From Pirellulales bacterium (GTDB taxonomy: Bacteria; Planctomycetota; Planctomycetia; Pirellulales; Lacipirellulaceae), in NCBI GenBank assembly GCA_022841705.1, contig JALHQZ010000003.1:248001-312000 (forward strand): a DNA stretch of 64,000 bases, read 5' to 3'. A program made the position numbers and the translations under genes. This document shows positions 35,476 to 43,925 of the stretch, piece by piece. A model generated the notes under the pieces. The model did no database searches. It was given only the letters and a program-made list of their open reading frames with translations, and was not told the DNA's origin. Positions within the stretch are counted from its first letter, which is position 1. Each line of letters starts with the position of its first letter.

Positions 35476-35970
35476 ATGATACCGTCCACAGTTGATCGAG
35501 TTCCGGCCCACACGGCGGAAGAGATTAACGAGCAGATTCGCCGCCGCACCGAGAACAATATCCGCTACGTCGCCCGCTCGGGCATCGGCGCGATTGAGCA
35601 CCGGCTGAACGAGCTCGATGAAGAATGGGATATCGAGCGCACGCTGGAAGCCAATGCGGCTACCGCATCGTTAATCGGGCTGGCTCTCGGCGCAACTGTT
35701 GACCGGCGATGGTTTTTGTTTCCCGGCGTCGTCGCGGGCTTTCTGCTGCTGCACGCGGTTCAAGGTTGGTGCCCGCCCCTGCCACTGTTTCGCCGACTTG
35801 GGATTCGAACCGCTTCGGAAATCGACTATGAGCGCTATGCGCTGAAGGCCATTCGCGGCGACTTTAAGGGCACGAACAATCATTCAGGCGCCGACGGCGG
35901 TGATGTGGCAAAACGAGCGTTCGACGCGGTGAGCGGTTATGCAGCTCCAATTGTGAACCCGCGCCAATAA
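35476..35970 (+). CDS. DUF2892/YgaP-type small membrane protein
   Basis: 164 residues. A charged, helical N-terminus precedes the hairpin membrane region ATASLIGLALGATVDRRWF and FPGVVAGFLLLHAVQGWCPP, which ends in PLPLFRRLGIRTASEI, the hallmark of the YgaP-like transmembrane domain of DUF2892. GGAGG lies about 6 bases upstream of the ATG. Function in planctomycetes is unknown; related modules are often fused to rhodanese domains. No partner is evident, as the next 1 kb has no intact gene. Confidence 0.85.
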   Translation: MIPSTVDRVPAHTAEEINEQIRRRTENNIRYVARSGIGAIEHRLNELDEEWDIERTLEANAATASLIGLALGATVDRRWFLFPGVVAGFLLLHAVQGWCPPLPLFRRLGIRTASEIDYERYALKAIRGDFKGTNNHSGADGGDVAKRAFDAVSGYAAPIVNPRQ

Positions 35971-37055
35971 CCTCTAACATCCGATCCCTTATGGGGCGGT
36001 ATCAGGGGAGGTGGGATGACGTGGGCGCCGCGTCAATCTCGTTGCCAAAGAGGGAGGAGAGAGCAGGGTTGCGTTACATGCGTGCGCAATAATACTCAAA
36101 GGCGCATCCGTGCTCGCTCAACGCTTGCGTCGTCAGTGAGGTCGCAAGCAATTCTGCGCAAGTTGCTGTGGTCATCACCGAAGGTGGGCAGGTCGAATCC
36201 CACGATCGCATGGTCGGTGCACAGAGCTTTAGCGAGCCGATAAGCCCCGAGCTCCCAGTAATCAAACCAGTCGAGGGATCTCACGAATCGACATGGGGGT
36301 ACTGTGATGTTGCTGGTGGTCCGCCGAGTTGAGCAGCCGCGTCTGAGTGACGGTGACTTTTACTGTGCGCGTGTGGACAACCATCCGACGAGGCCGGCAG
36401 AAGAAAGGCTCCATAAGTCAAAGAAGTTTCAAGGAGAAGGAAAATCTGTAGACTCGTCGTCGAGCACGGTTGACGTCGGTCATGGCAGTAGCATTGGGGC
36501 TTTGGATTGACCACGCTGTTCAGAACGTACTCGACCAATCCCATGTGCACTTTTGCTCAAAAGCGGAGCAACTCTAACTTAATTGCTAGGTTTCCTTCCC
36601 GGCGGCAGGTCAGCAACCTCTTGCTGTTTCACTTCCTATAGGAAGATCTGGGCACTGCGGACGCCTGCTTCCGAACGCTGCCTAGGATCGCCGACAAACG
36701 GGTCCGTTGCGTGAGCGCGACGCGGCACGTCTCGCTCGGGGAACTCGGGCGCCGCAAGGAAATTGCGAACCGGATTGGCATCGACGCCCCAGCGATGAAC
36801 TACTTCTGAGTGGGAGTAGCTCCTGTTGGGACTTGCATACCCATCCCTTGCGCATCCTAAGAAATCAATCTCGTTCTTCATCGGCCAAGAAAATTGCACA
36901 CCCATTCGTGCGTATTTTGAATGTGCTTCAATGTCGATCAAGCAATGCGGTCAAGGTGTAAGTCGCCAGCCTAGATAATCTTTGCTCGACTCTTGAAATC
37001 TAGGCCGTTTCCGCTTATAGAAAGGGCTCCGAACTTCTCTTCAGCGAGTATTCTC
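35971..37055. other. Gene-poor region with an epimerase remnant
   Basis: About 1.1 kb without an intact gene. It contains the frameshifted epimerase fragment described at 36090-36265. The rest has lower coding character, scattered short frames and no recognised RNA or repeat, which suggests decayed sequence next to the sugar cluster. Confidence 0.6.
36090..36265 (-). pseudogene. Frameshifted remnant of an NAD-dependent epimerase
   Basis: One frame (from 36265) gives MITGSSGLIGS, the Rossmann glycine loop (TGxxGxxG) of an SDR-type epimerase. A second frame continues with RLAKALCTDHAIVGFDLPTF and LTDDASVERA, as in the next helix and strand. The two halves need a frameshift near 36225 to be joined, and nothing follows downstream. 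It is the decayed 5' end of a sugar-nucleotide epimerase gene, based on the family pattern rather than an alignment. Confidence 0.65.
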
Positions 37056-38282
37056 ATGAGCACGACTGCTAATCTCTCGCGGGTGCTGGACCAAGCGCTC
37101 GATGCCGGTTCTGGTTTGTTGCGGCTGACGCCGACGTGGGTGCCGCGGTCCTTCTTGCATCCAGGCAAGCGGATCAAGTTGCATCCGCACGATTGGTACG
37201 CTTACGGCGCGGAGCGTGGCGGCATCGACGAACGGTGGTTCGCCAGCACCACCGACGCGGCGAACGAAGGCCGGGTGTGGCATGAAGGTCAAAGCTTCGT
37301 CTCGTTCGAGCGCCAGACATTCCTGCTGAAGGAGGCTGTCGCCGAGGCGGGCCCGCGCCTGATTGGCCAAGCAATGTGGGACAAGTACCACCGCTGGCCC
37401 GTCTACTCCAAGTTCTTCGACAACATGGGGCCGATTCCGCACCACATGCACCAGTCGTTTGCCGACGCGGCTCTCGTGGGCCAGGAAGGCAAGCCGGAGA
37501 GCTATTACTTTCCACCGCAATACAATAACTGCGATAATAACTTTCCCTACACGTTCATGGGGCTGGAGCCGGGTACCACAAAGGACCAAGTCCGCAAGTG
37601 TTTGGAGAATTGGAACAACGGCGAGAATGGCCTGCTCGCGCTCTCCAAGGCGTATCGGCTGGAGCGGGGCACGGGTTGGCTAATCCCGCCTGGCGTTCTG
37701 CATGCGCCGGGTTCGCTCTGCACTTACGAACCGCAATGGGGCAGCGATGTGTTCGGCATGTATCAGAACATTGTCGAAGGGCGCTACGTCCCGTGGTCGC
37801 TCTTGGTGAAAGACATGCCGGCCGAGAAACATCACGACCTCGACTTCATTGTGGGTGAGCTCGATTGGGAGAAGAATGTCGACCCCTCTTTCAAAGAGCA
37901 TAACTACCTCGAGCCGATCACCGCGGACTCGGGTGAAGGCTGGCGCGATGATTGGATCGTGTACGGATTGGTGGATGGCCAGCAACTGTTCAGCGCCAAG
38001 CGGCTGACCCTTGAGCCGGGAGCCAAGTGTACCTTGCACGACCCGGGCGCGAGCGGCTGGATTACGGTCCAGGGGAAAGGCCGCATCGGTAAGTTACCGC
38101 TCCAAACGCCGGCAATGATTCGTTTCGGCGCCGAAACGGAAGACGAAGTCTTCATCAGTCACGAAGCGGCTGTGCGAGGAGTTGAAGTCGAGAACACCGG
38201 CAGCGAACCGCTCGAAGGCCTGCGGTACTTTGGTCCCGATACCTTCGCCACCGTCCCGAACGTGGGCGACTACCGCCGCTAA
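37056..38282 (+). CDS. Cupin-fold, mannose-6-phosphate-isomerase-like sugar protein
   Basis: 408 residues with repeated His-rich beta regions, such as MGPIPHHMHQSFADAA and GTGWLIPPGVLHAPGS, the layout of a metal-binding cupin of the phosphomannose isomerase type. It is the first gene of a plus-strand run of sugar enzymes and lies 15 bp before a TIM-barrel isomerase. ATG at 37056 (MSTTANLSRVLDQAL) was chosen because the longer frame adds an uninformative 21 residues. Function is inferred as isomerisation or binding of a sugar intermediate; the exact substrate is unknown. Confidence 0.75.
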   Translation: MSTTANLSRVLDQALDAGSGLLRLTPTWVPRSFLHPGKRIKLHPHDWYAYGAERGGIDERWFASTTDAANEGRVWHEGQSFVSFERQTFLLKEAVAEAGPRLIGQAMWDKYHRWPVYSKFFDNMGPIPHHMHQSFADAALVGQEGKPESYYFPPQYNNCDNNFPYTFMGLEPGTTKDQVRKCLENWNNGENGLLALSKAYRLERGTGWLIPPGVLHAPGSLCTYEPQWGSDVFGMYQNIVEGRYVPWSLLVKDMPAEKHHDLDFIVGELDWEKNVDPSFKEHNYLEPITADSGEGWRDDWIVYGLVDGQQLFSAKRLTLEPGAKCTLHDPGASGWITVQGKGRIGKLPLQTPAMIRFGAETEDEVFISHEAAVRGVEVENTGSEPLEGLRYFGPDTFATVPNVGDYRR

Positions 38283-38297
38283 GCCACCGATCAACTG

Positions 38298-39329
38298 ATG
38301 AGCAATCAATATCCAAAGCTGCACAACGCCATGTGGCCGGGGCTGGTTGGCAAAGGAACCGATGCCGGCCAAGAGCCGCCGCTGTCACTACGCACGATGC
38401 TCGATCTGACCACCGCCACCCAAGTTCGCGGCCAAAAGTTTGACGGCGTTGATTGTTTCCTCTTCTTGCCGCACATCAATCCGCGGGCGAGCGACAAGCA
38501 GTTGCACACGCTGGCGGAGGAGATTCAAGCGGCGGGGCTGGCGATTGGATCCCTGGTGGCGCCGGTGTGGCCGGGAACCGTGGGCGATTCGGCGATGGGC
38601 GACAGCGCGGCCCGCGAGAAGTTCCTCGATGCGATTCGGTTTGCGTGCAAAGTGGCGAAGATTTTTGAAGCCCAAGGCGCCCGGAGTTACGGCGTCATTC
38701 GCATCGACTCGGCGGAGTTCGGCGTGGCCAAGTGGCGCGAGGAACCGCAAGCGAACACCAAGCGTATCGCCGAAACCTTTCGCGCCGCTGCCAACATCGC
38801 CCAAGAGCAGGGCCAGCGCCTAGCGGCCGAGGGCGAGATTTGTTGGGCGGGGATGCATAGTTGGCGCGACATGCTCAACCTACTGGAAGAGGTTGGCATG
38901 CCAGAGACGGTGGGGTTTCAAGCGGATCTGGCCCATACGTATCTCTACCTGCTCGGTTATAACGCGCCGGAGCACGCACTCTTTCATCCGGACGAGGGCG
39001 AAGAGGCGTTCTATGCGGCTTACGAACGGATGGTCAGCCAATTGCGGCCTTGGACGTTCGACTTCCACGTCGCCCAGAACGATGGCGAAGTGTTCGGCGC
39101 CGGCAGTCACGATAAAACCGGCAAGCATTGCCCGGCCGACGACCCGCGGGGACGCCTCGACATCGTGCGCTGCGCTGGGTATTGGCTGCAAGGTGCGCGC
39201 GAGCGTGGCATTCAGCATATCTGCTGGGACGGCTGCATGTTTCCCAACCAGTTGTTGGAATCGTCACGCACGTGGGAGACCGTACTCGACGTGATGCTGA
39301 AGGTTCGCAATGCGTACGGGTGGAGTTAA
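38298..39329 (+). CDS. TIM-barrel sugar isomerase/epimerase (AP-endonuclease-2 superfamily)
   Basis: 343 residues with the xylose-isomerase-like TIM-barrel pattern: FDGVDCFLFLPH, GVIRIDSAEFGV, EGEICWAGMHSWRDML, VGFQADLAHTYLYLL and TFDFHVAQNDGEV, with acidic and His residues for metal binding at strand ends. It probably isomerises or epimerises a sugar or keto-sugar. It follows a cupin gene by 15 bp and overlaps the upstream frame of the following Gfo/Idh/MocA gene, so it is in the same operon. Confidence 0.85.
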   Translation: MSNQYPKLHNAMWPGLVGKGTDAGQEPPLSLRTMLDLTTATQVRGQKFDGVDCFLFLPHINPRASDKQLHTLAEEIQAAGLAIGSLVAPVWPGTVGDSAMGDSAAREKFLDAIRFACKVAKIFEAQGARSYGVIRIDSAEFGVAKWREEPQANTKRIAETFRAAANIAQEQGQRLAAEGEICWAGMHSWRDMLNLLEEVGMPETVGFQADLAHTYLYLLGYNAPEHALFHPDEGEEAFYAAYERMVSQLRPWTFDFHVAQNDGEVFGAGSHDKTGKHCPADDPRGRLDIVRCAGYWLQGARERGIQHICWDGCMFPNQLLESSRTWETVLDVMLKVRNAYGWS

Positions 39330-39354
39330 CGAGCCCAAAATAGCACAGAACAGC

Positions 39355-40500
39355 ATGGCCCAGAAAAAATCTCTCCGAATTGGCGTGATCGGTTGTGGCT
39401 TTATGGGCCGAGCCCACTCAAACGCTTATCGGCGGGTGAGTAACTTCTTCGACCTATCGCACGAGCCCGTGCTGCAAGCGGCGTGCGCCCGGGACAAGAG
39501 CGCGGCTTTGGCGTTTGCCGACCGGTGGGGCTACGCGTCGATCGAAACGGATTGGCGCAAATTAGTTGAGCGCGGCGATATTGACGCGGTCGATATTTGC
39601 GTGCCGAGTAATCTCCACTGCGAGATCGCGGTTGCGTGCGCCGAGGCGGGCAAGATTGTGCTCTGCGAAAAGCCGCTGGCGATGAATTTCACCGAAGGCG
39701 AAACAATGTGCGCGGCGGTGGAAAAAGCGGGCGTGCCCAACATGGTGTGGTACAATTACCGCCGCGTGCCCGCGGTGACCATGGCCAAGCAGCTCATTGA
39801 CGAAGGGAAGCTGGGTCGCATTTTCCACTACCGTGCCAACTTCCTCCAGGACTGGACGATCGCCGCCGACCTGCCACAAGGGGGCACGGCACTCTGGCGA
39901 CTCGATGCGGCAGCCGCTGGTTCCGGCGTGACCGGCGACCTCCTCGCGCACTGCATCGACACCGCCCTCTGGCTCAACGGGCCGATGCAGGATGTCTCCG
40001 CCATGACCGAGACGTTCGTCAAGGAGCGCAAACACAATCTCACGGGCAAGGTTGAGGCGGTGGGGATCGACGACGCCTGCTCGTTTCTCTGTCACTTCGC
40101 GAATGGTTCGCTGGGCCTCTTCGAGTCGACCCGGTACGCCCGTGGCCACAAAGCACTGTATACCTTCGAGATCAACGGCGAGCACGCCTCGCTGAAGTGG
40201 GATCTTCACGATCTGCATCGGCTGGAGTACTTCGATCATCGTGACGAAGGTCGGCTGCGCGGGTGGCGATCCATTCACGTCTCCGATCATGGCGGCGGCC
40301 AGCCCTACATGGACAAGTGGTGGGTGCCGGGATTGCAGATCGGCTACGAGCACAGTTTTGTGCATCAAGTGGCCGATTTTCTCGAGGCGCTGGCTCAGGG
40401 CCAAGCGGCCCAGCCCGACTTCCGTACGGCGCTCGCCACGCAGCGTGTGTGCGACAGCATCCTCGCGAGCGCGCAGCGGCGCCAATGGGTGATGATTTGA
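39355..40500 (+). CDS. Gfo/Idh/MocA-family oxidoreductase
   Basis: 381 residues. The N-terminal Rossmann fold has RIGVIGCGFMGRAHSNAYRR (GxGxxG) and the signature CEKPLAMNFTEGE, in which Lys is catalytic. The C-terminal half carries the family's beta-sheet domain. The enzymes oxidise or reduce sugars with NAD(P), for example at C3. ATG at 39355 was preferred; an upstream ATG at 39310 would overlap the previous gene by 20 bp. No export signal, so it acts in the cytoplasm. It is part of the cluster from cupin to DUF1080. Confidence 0.9.
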   Translation: MAQKKSLRIGVIGCGFMGRAHSNAYRRVSNFFDLSHEPVLQAACARDKSAALAFADRWGYASIETDWRKLVERGDIDAVDICVPSNLHCEIAVACAEAGKIVLCEKPLAMNFTEGETMCAAVEKAGVPNMVWYNYRRVPAVTMAKQLIDEGKLGRIFHYRANFLQDWTIAADLPQGGTALWRLDAAAAGSGVTGDLLAHCIDTALWLNGPMQDVSAMTETFVKERKHNLTGKVEAVGIDDACSFLCHFANGSLGLFESTRYARGHKALYTFEINGEHASLKWDLHDLHRLEYFDHRDEGRLRGWRSIHVSDHGGGQPYMDKWWVPGLQIGYEHSFVHQVADFLEALAQGQAAQPDFRTALATQRVCDSILASAQRRQWVMI

Positions 40501-40560
40501 ATCAATCCCCTTCCGTTTAGGACAATTCGGCAGGCATTTCCGCACCGAGGTTTCTCAGCC

Positions 40561-41307
40561 ATGTTCAGTAATCGGCTCGCACTTAGCTTCGCGGTGGTAG
40601 TGATGGGGGCGATGGTCATCCCGCTCAGCCGCGCCGATGAATCGGGCGTCGAAGCAGGGTTTGTCTCGCTCTTCGATGGCCAAACGCTTAAGGGGTGGAC
40701 CGGCGACCCGCACCTGTGGTCGGTCGCTGATGGGGCGATTGTGGCGACCTCCACCGACGAGAGCCCCCTCGCCCAAAACGAGTTCCTCATCTGGGAGGGT
40801 GAGGTTGCCGACTTCGTCCTGCGCCTCCAGTTTCGTGTCGCGGATCGCGGCGTTGGAAACTCCGGGATTCAGTACCGCGCGAAAAGATTTCCGGAAGCGG
40901 GCGAGTGGGTTGTAGGTGGCTATCAAGCCGACATCGATCGCACCAACAAATATATGGGCATCCTCTACGAGGAGCGGGGGCGCGGAATCCTGGCCGAAGT
41001 TGGAGAGAAGATCACCATCGAACCAGGCACGAATGGAAAAGACTTTCACAAGGAAGTTGTCAGTTCGCTGGGCGAACCCGCGGAGATTCTCGAATCGGTG
41101 ACCGCGGGTCAATGGTGTGACTACGAAGTCGAAGCAGTCGGAAATCACTTAGTTCACCGAATCAACGGCAGCGCCACAGCGGAGGCGATTGATTCCGATG
41201 CGGAGAACGCTGCGCGGAGCGGGCTGCTAGCGCTGCAGTTGCACGCGGGGCCGGCGATGCAAATCGAGTTTCGGCACATCCGCATCAAGCACCTCCCGTC
41301 GAAGTGA
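40561..41307 (+). CDS. Secreted DUF1080 (3-keto-disaccharide hydrolase-like) protein
   Basis: 248 residues with a signal peptide (ALSFAVVVMGAMVIPLSRAD) and the DUF1080 opening FVSLFDGQTLKGWTGD, followed by LWSVADGAIVATS and GNSGIQYRAKRFPEAGEWV. Proteins of this family include enzymes that split 3-keto-glycosides. Placed with two Gfo/Idh/MocA enzymes and a TIM-barrel isomerase, it fits a 3-keto-sugar pathway: oxidise a glycoside, hydrolyse it, reduce the product. That chain is an inference from neighbours; the substrate is unknown. Confidence 0.88.
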   Translation: MFSNRLALSFAVVVMGAMVIPLSRADESGVEAGFVSLFDGQTLKGWTGDPHLWSVADGAIVATSTDESPLAQNEFLIWEGEVADFVLRLQFRVADRGVGNSGIQYRAKRFPEAGEWVVGGYQADIDRTNKYMGILYEERGRGILAEVGEKITIEPGTNGKDFHKEVVSSLGEPAEILESVTAGQWCDYEVEAVGNHLVHRINGSATAEAIDSDAENAARSGLLALQLHAGPAMQIEFRHIRIKHLPSK

Positions 41308-41316
41308 AGCTCAGAC

Positions 41317-42465
41317 GTGAAATCGCCACTCACACTTTCGCTGGTCGCCGGGCAACCGTCGTGGACCATTTCGTCCCGCGACGTGAAGCTTTCGATCACG
41401 CGGAAAGGAGGCCAAATGGCGCCGGTGATCTTTGATCGGCGGCAGCGAAAGATCGCACCTTACTCGATTGCGCCGTGGTGTCTCGAGCAGCCCAAGCCCA
41501 AGCTGATCCCGCTCCTGGAGTCGCTGCGCGGCGATTTTTTTTGCATGCCCTTCGGCGCTAATGCACAGTCTTTCCGGGGTGAACAGCATCCGGTCCACGG
41601 CGAAACCGCGAACAGCAACTGGAAGCTGGTTGGATACGAGCGGGTCGGCCCCGTCACCGAGTTGCACCTGCAAATGGCAACGAAAATCCGTCCGGGGCGA
41701 GTGGACAAACGCCTCCGCCTGATCAACGGCCATAACGCGGTGTACTGCCAGCATCGCGTTCAACTGGCGGCGGGCCCCATGAGTTTTGGCTATCACGCGA
41801 TGCTCAAGTGCGGCGAGGAGCCAAACTCAGCGTACATTTCCACCAGTCGCATCGTGCATGGCCAAGTCTTCCCCGAACCTACCGAGGCGCCTGAGAACCG
41901 CGGCTATTCGCTCTTGCAGCCAGGCGCGGTGTTCGATTGCCTGGAAAGCGTGCCGACCATTACCAGCGCCACCGCCGACTTGTCTCAGTACCCAAGTCGT
42001 CGTGGCTATGAAGACATCGTGCAGGTGCTGAGCGATCCCGAGAATGATTTCGCGTGGTCCGCTGTGAGTTTTCCCGCTGATCGTTATGTGTGGTTTACAC
42101 TCAAGGATCCGCGGATGTTGACCGGCACGGTGTTCTGGTTTTCCAACGGGGGGCGTCATTATCCCCCTTGGAACGGGCGCCACGTGGGCGTGGTGGGAAT
42201 CGAGGAAGTCACGGGATATTTTGTGTATGGCCTCCAGGAGAGCGCTCGTCGTAATTCCCACAACAGCCTGGGAGTCAAGACGGCATTAACCACGTCGCCG
42301 GACACACCGTTGGACTTCAAGGTGATTAGTGGCGTCGCCCTGACGCCGCGCGGCTTCGGCAAGGTTCAGTCAATTGAACGCTCAGCGGGTGGCGTTACGC
42401 TGACTTCGAGTGAAGGACAGAGTGTCGCGGTCCCGCTTGATGTTGAGTTCTTGTATTCCAAATGA
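41317..42465 (+). CDS. Hypothetical beta-rich protein of sugar cluster
   Basis: 382 residues, with a GTG start 9 bp after the DUF1080 stop. No signal peptide or membrane helix is seen. The sequence has repeated beta strands such as LHLQMATKIRPGRVDKRLRL and YCQHRVQLAAGPMSFGYHA, the look of a galactose-mutarotase-like beta sandwich. The frequent Trp, Tyr and His would fit sugar binding. No family could be assigned with confidence. Its place between DUF1080 and a Tat-exported Gfo/Idh/MocA enzyme suggests a role in the same pathway. Confidence 0.7.
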   Translation: MKSPLTLSLVAGQPSWTISSRDVKLSITRKGGQMAPVIFDRRQRKIAPYSIAPWCLEQPKPKLIPLLESLRGDFFCMPFGANAQSFRGEQHPVHGETANSNWKLVGYERVGPVTELHLQMATKIRPGRVDKRLRLINGHNAVYCQHRVQLAAGPMSFGYHAMLKCGEEPNSAYISTSRIVHGQVFPEPTEAPENRGYSLLQPGAVFDCLESVPTITSATADLSQYPSRRGYEDIVQVLSDPENDFAWSAVSFPADRYVWFTLKDPRMLTGTVFWFSNGGRHYPPWNGRHVGVVGIEEVTGYFVYGLQESARRNSHNSLGVKTALTTSPDTPLDFKVISGVALTPRGFGKVQSIERSAGGVTLTSSEGQSVAVPLDVEFLYSK

Positions 42466-42544
42466 CCGCGTCGCAACCAACTCAGAACTGAAATACAAGA
42501 ATCGAAAAGTGTTTTCGACGCAGTTTTCACCGGAGAATCTGTCC

Positions 42545-43870
42545 ATGACTACCACCCCGAAATTTCGAGGCCGGCAAGTTACTGCCGCTCGCCATCCTGC
42601 GAAAAGCGTGAATCGTCGCGGGTTTCTCAGGAAAGCAACCTCCGTTGCGACCGCGGTGATGGCGCCGCAAATCATCCCGAGTTCGGCGTTGGGACTCGAC
42701 GGCGCTACGCCGCCGAGCGAACGAATTACAGTCGGGGCCATCGGGATTGGCAATCGCGGAACGTACGATCTCGGGTGCTTTCTGGAACAACACGACGCGC
42801 AGGTGACGGCTGTCTGTGATGTGAAGCAGGTGCGGCGCAACGCGGCGAAGGAATTGGTCGACGGCCGCTATCAGAATGGGAATTGTCGAACCTTCCGCGA
42901 TTTCCGCGATTTGCTCGCGGAGAGTCAGGTCGATGCCGTGCTGATTGCCACCGGGCCCAATTGGCATTCAACGGCGGCCCACTATGCCGCGCATGCCGGC
43001 AAGGACATCTACTGCGAAAAGCCCTGCACGAAGAATATCGCCGAAAGTTTGGAGCTGAAAGAAACCATGCGCCGCACAGCGCGGGTGTTTCAGGCGGGGA
43101 CGCAGCGCCGCAGCCTCCCCCACTTCGCGTTCGCGTGTCAGTTGGCCCGGGAAGGCAAGCTCGGCAAACTCAAGACCCTCTATGCGCATCCCGCCGGGAT
43201 GACCGCGCTCATGAGTGGGTGGCTGCCGGCCGAACCAGAACCTGCGCGAGACGTGGTCGATTGGGACTTGTATTTGGGTCCGGCGGCGTGGCGGCCCTAC
43301 AACGCTAAACTCTTGGACGGCTTCAATTTTGAGAAAGGGGGCGGGTTAGTCGGCGGCGGAGTGCTCGAGTGGGGTTCGCACTGCGTCGATCTTTGCCAAT
43401 GGGCAATGGCGGATGCGTCGGTCCCGGTCGAGTACAACCCACCGGTCGATGGACAGCTCACCGCAACGTACGCCAACGGTGTGCAACTGGTGCTGCGCGA
43501 GACGGGGTGGGCGCCACTGGGTTCTTGTCCAGTGCGATTCGAGGGGGAGACCGGCTGGGTCGAAGTTGGCGACAGCGGAAAAATGCTCTTCAGTTCTCCC
43601 GAACTGCTCGCCGGTTCAAAAATCAATGCCGTCCCGAATTATCCCGCGACGTTCCATGTGCGTAACTTTCTCGACTGCGTCCGCACGCGAAGTCAGCCCA
43701 AAACCAATGCGAGCGCGGCATGTAACGCCCACATTGCCTGCCACGCGGCGAACATCGCGCTCGCGCTCAATCGGAAAGTTGTCTACGATCCGAGCACGCA
43801 ACTTTTTGTCGGCGACGACGAAGCCAATCGGCTAAGGTCGGAGGCGAAACGCGAACCGTGGCGGTCGTGA
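42545..43870 (+). CDS. Tat-exported Gfo/Idh/MocA-family oxidoreductase
   Basis: 441 residues with a twin-arginine signal (NRRGFLRKATSVATAVMAPQ) and then a Rossmann fold (ITVGAIGIGNRGTYDLG) with the signature YCEKPCTKNIAE. The Tat signal means it is folded with its NAD(P) cofactor before export, as is usual for this planctomycete subgroup. The C-terminal domain has the beta-sheet and W-rich pattern of the family. ATG at 42545 starts a compact leader, while the longer frame adds residues unlike a signal peptide. It would act on sugars in the periplasm. Confidence 0.9.
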   Translation: MTTTPKFRGRQVTAARHPAKSVNRRGFLRKATSVATAVMAPQIIPSSALGLDGATPPSERITVGAIGIGNRGTYDLGCFLEQHDAQVTAVCDVKQVRRNAAKELVDGRYQNGNCRTFRDFRDLLAESQVDAVLIATGPNWHSTAAHYAAHAGKDIYCEKPCTKNIAESLELKETMRRTARVFQAGTQRRSLPHFAFACQLAREGKLGKLKTLYAHPAGMTALMSGWLPAEPEPARDVVDWDLYLGPAAWRPYNAKLLDGFNFEKGGGLVGGGVLEWGSHCVDLCQWAMADASVPVEYNPPVDGQLTATYANGVQLVLRETGWAPLGSCPVRFEGETGWVEVGDSGKMLFSSPELLAGSKINAVPNYPATFHVRNFLDCVRTRSQPKTNASAACNAHIACHAANIALALNRKVVYDPSTQLFVGDDEANRLRSEAKREPWRS

Positions 43871-43925
43871 GTGTCATTCGCCTGAGTAAGTTTTGACTTC
43901 CCCAACCTGCTCCGAGGATTTGATA

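Noticed and set aside
36636..36941. Minus-strand 101-residue frame
   Set aside because: No motif, no ribosome-binding site of note and located in a decayed region; not supported as a gene.
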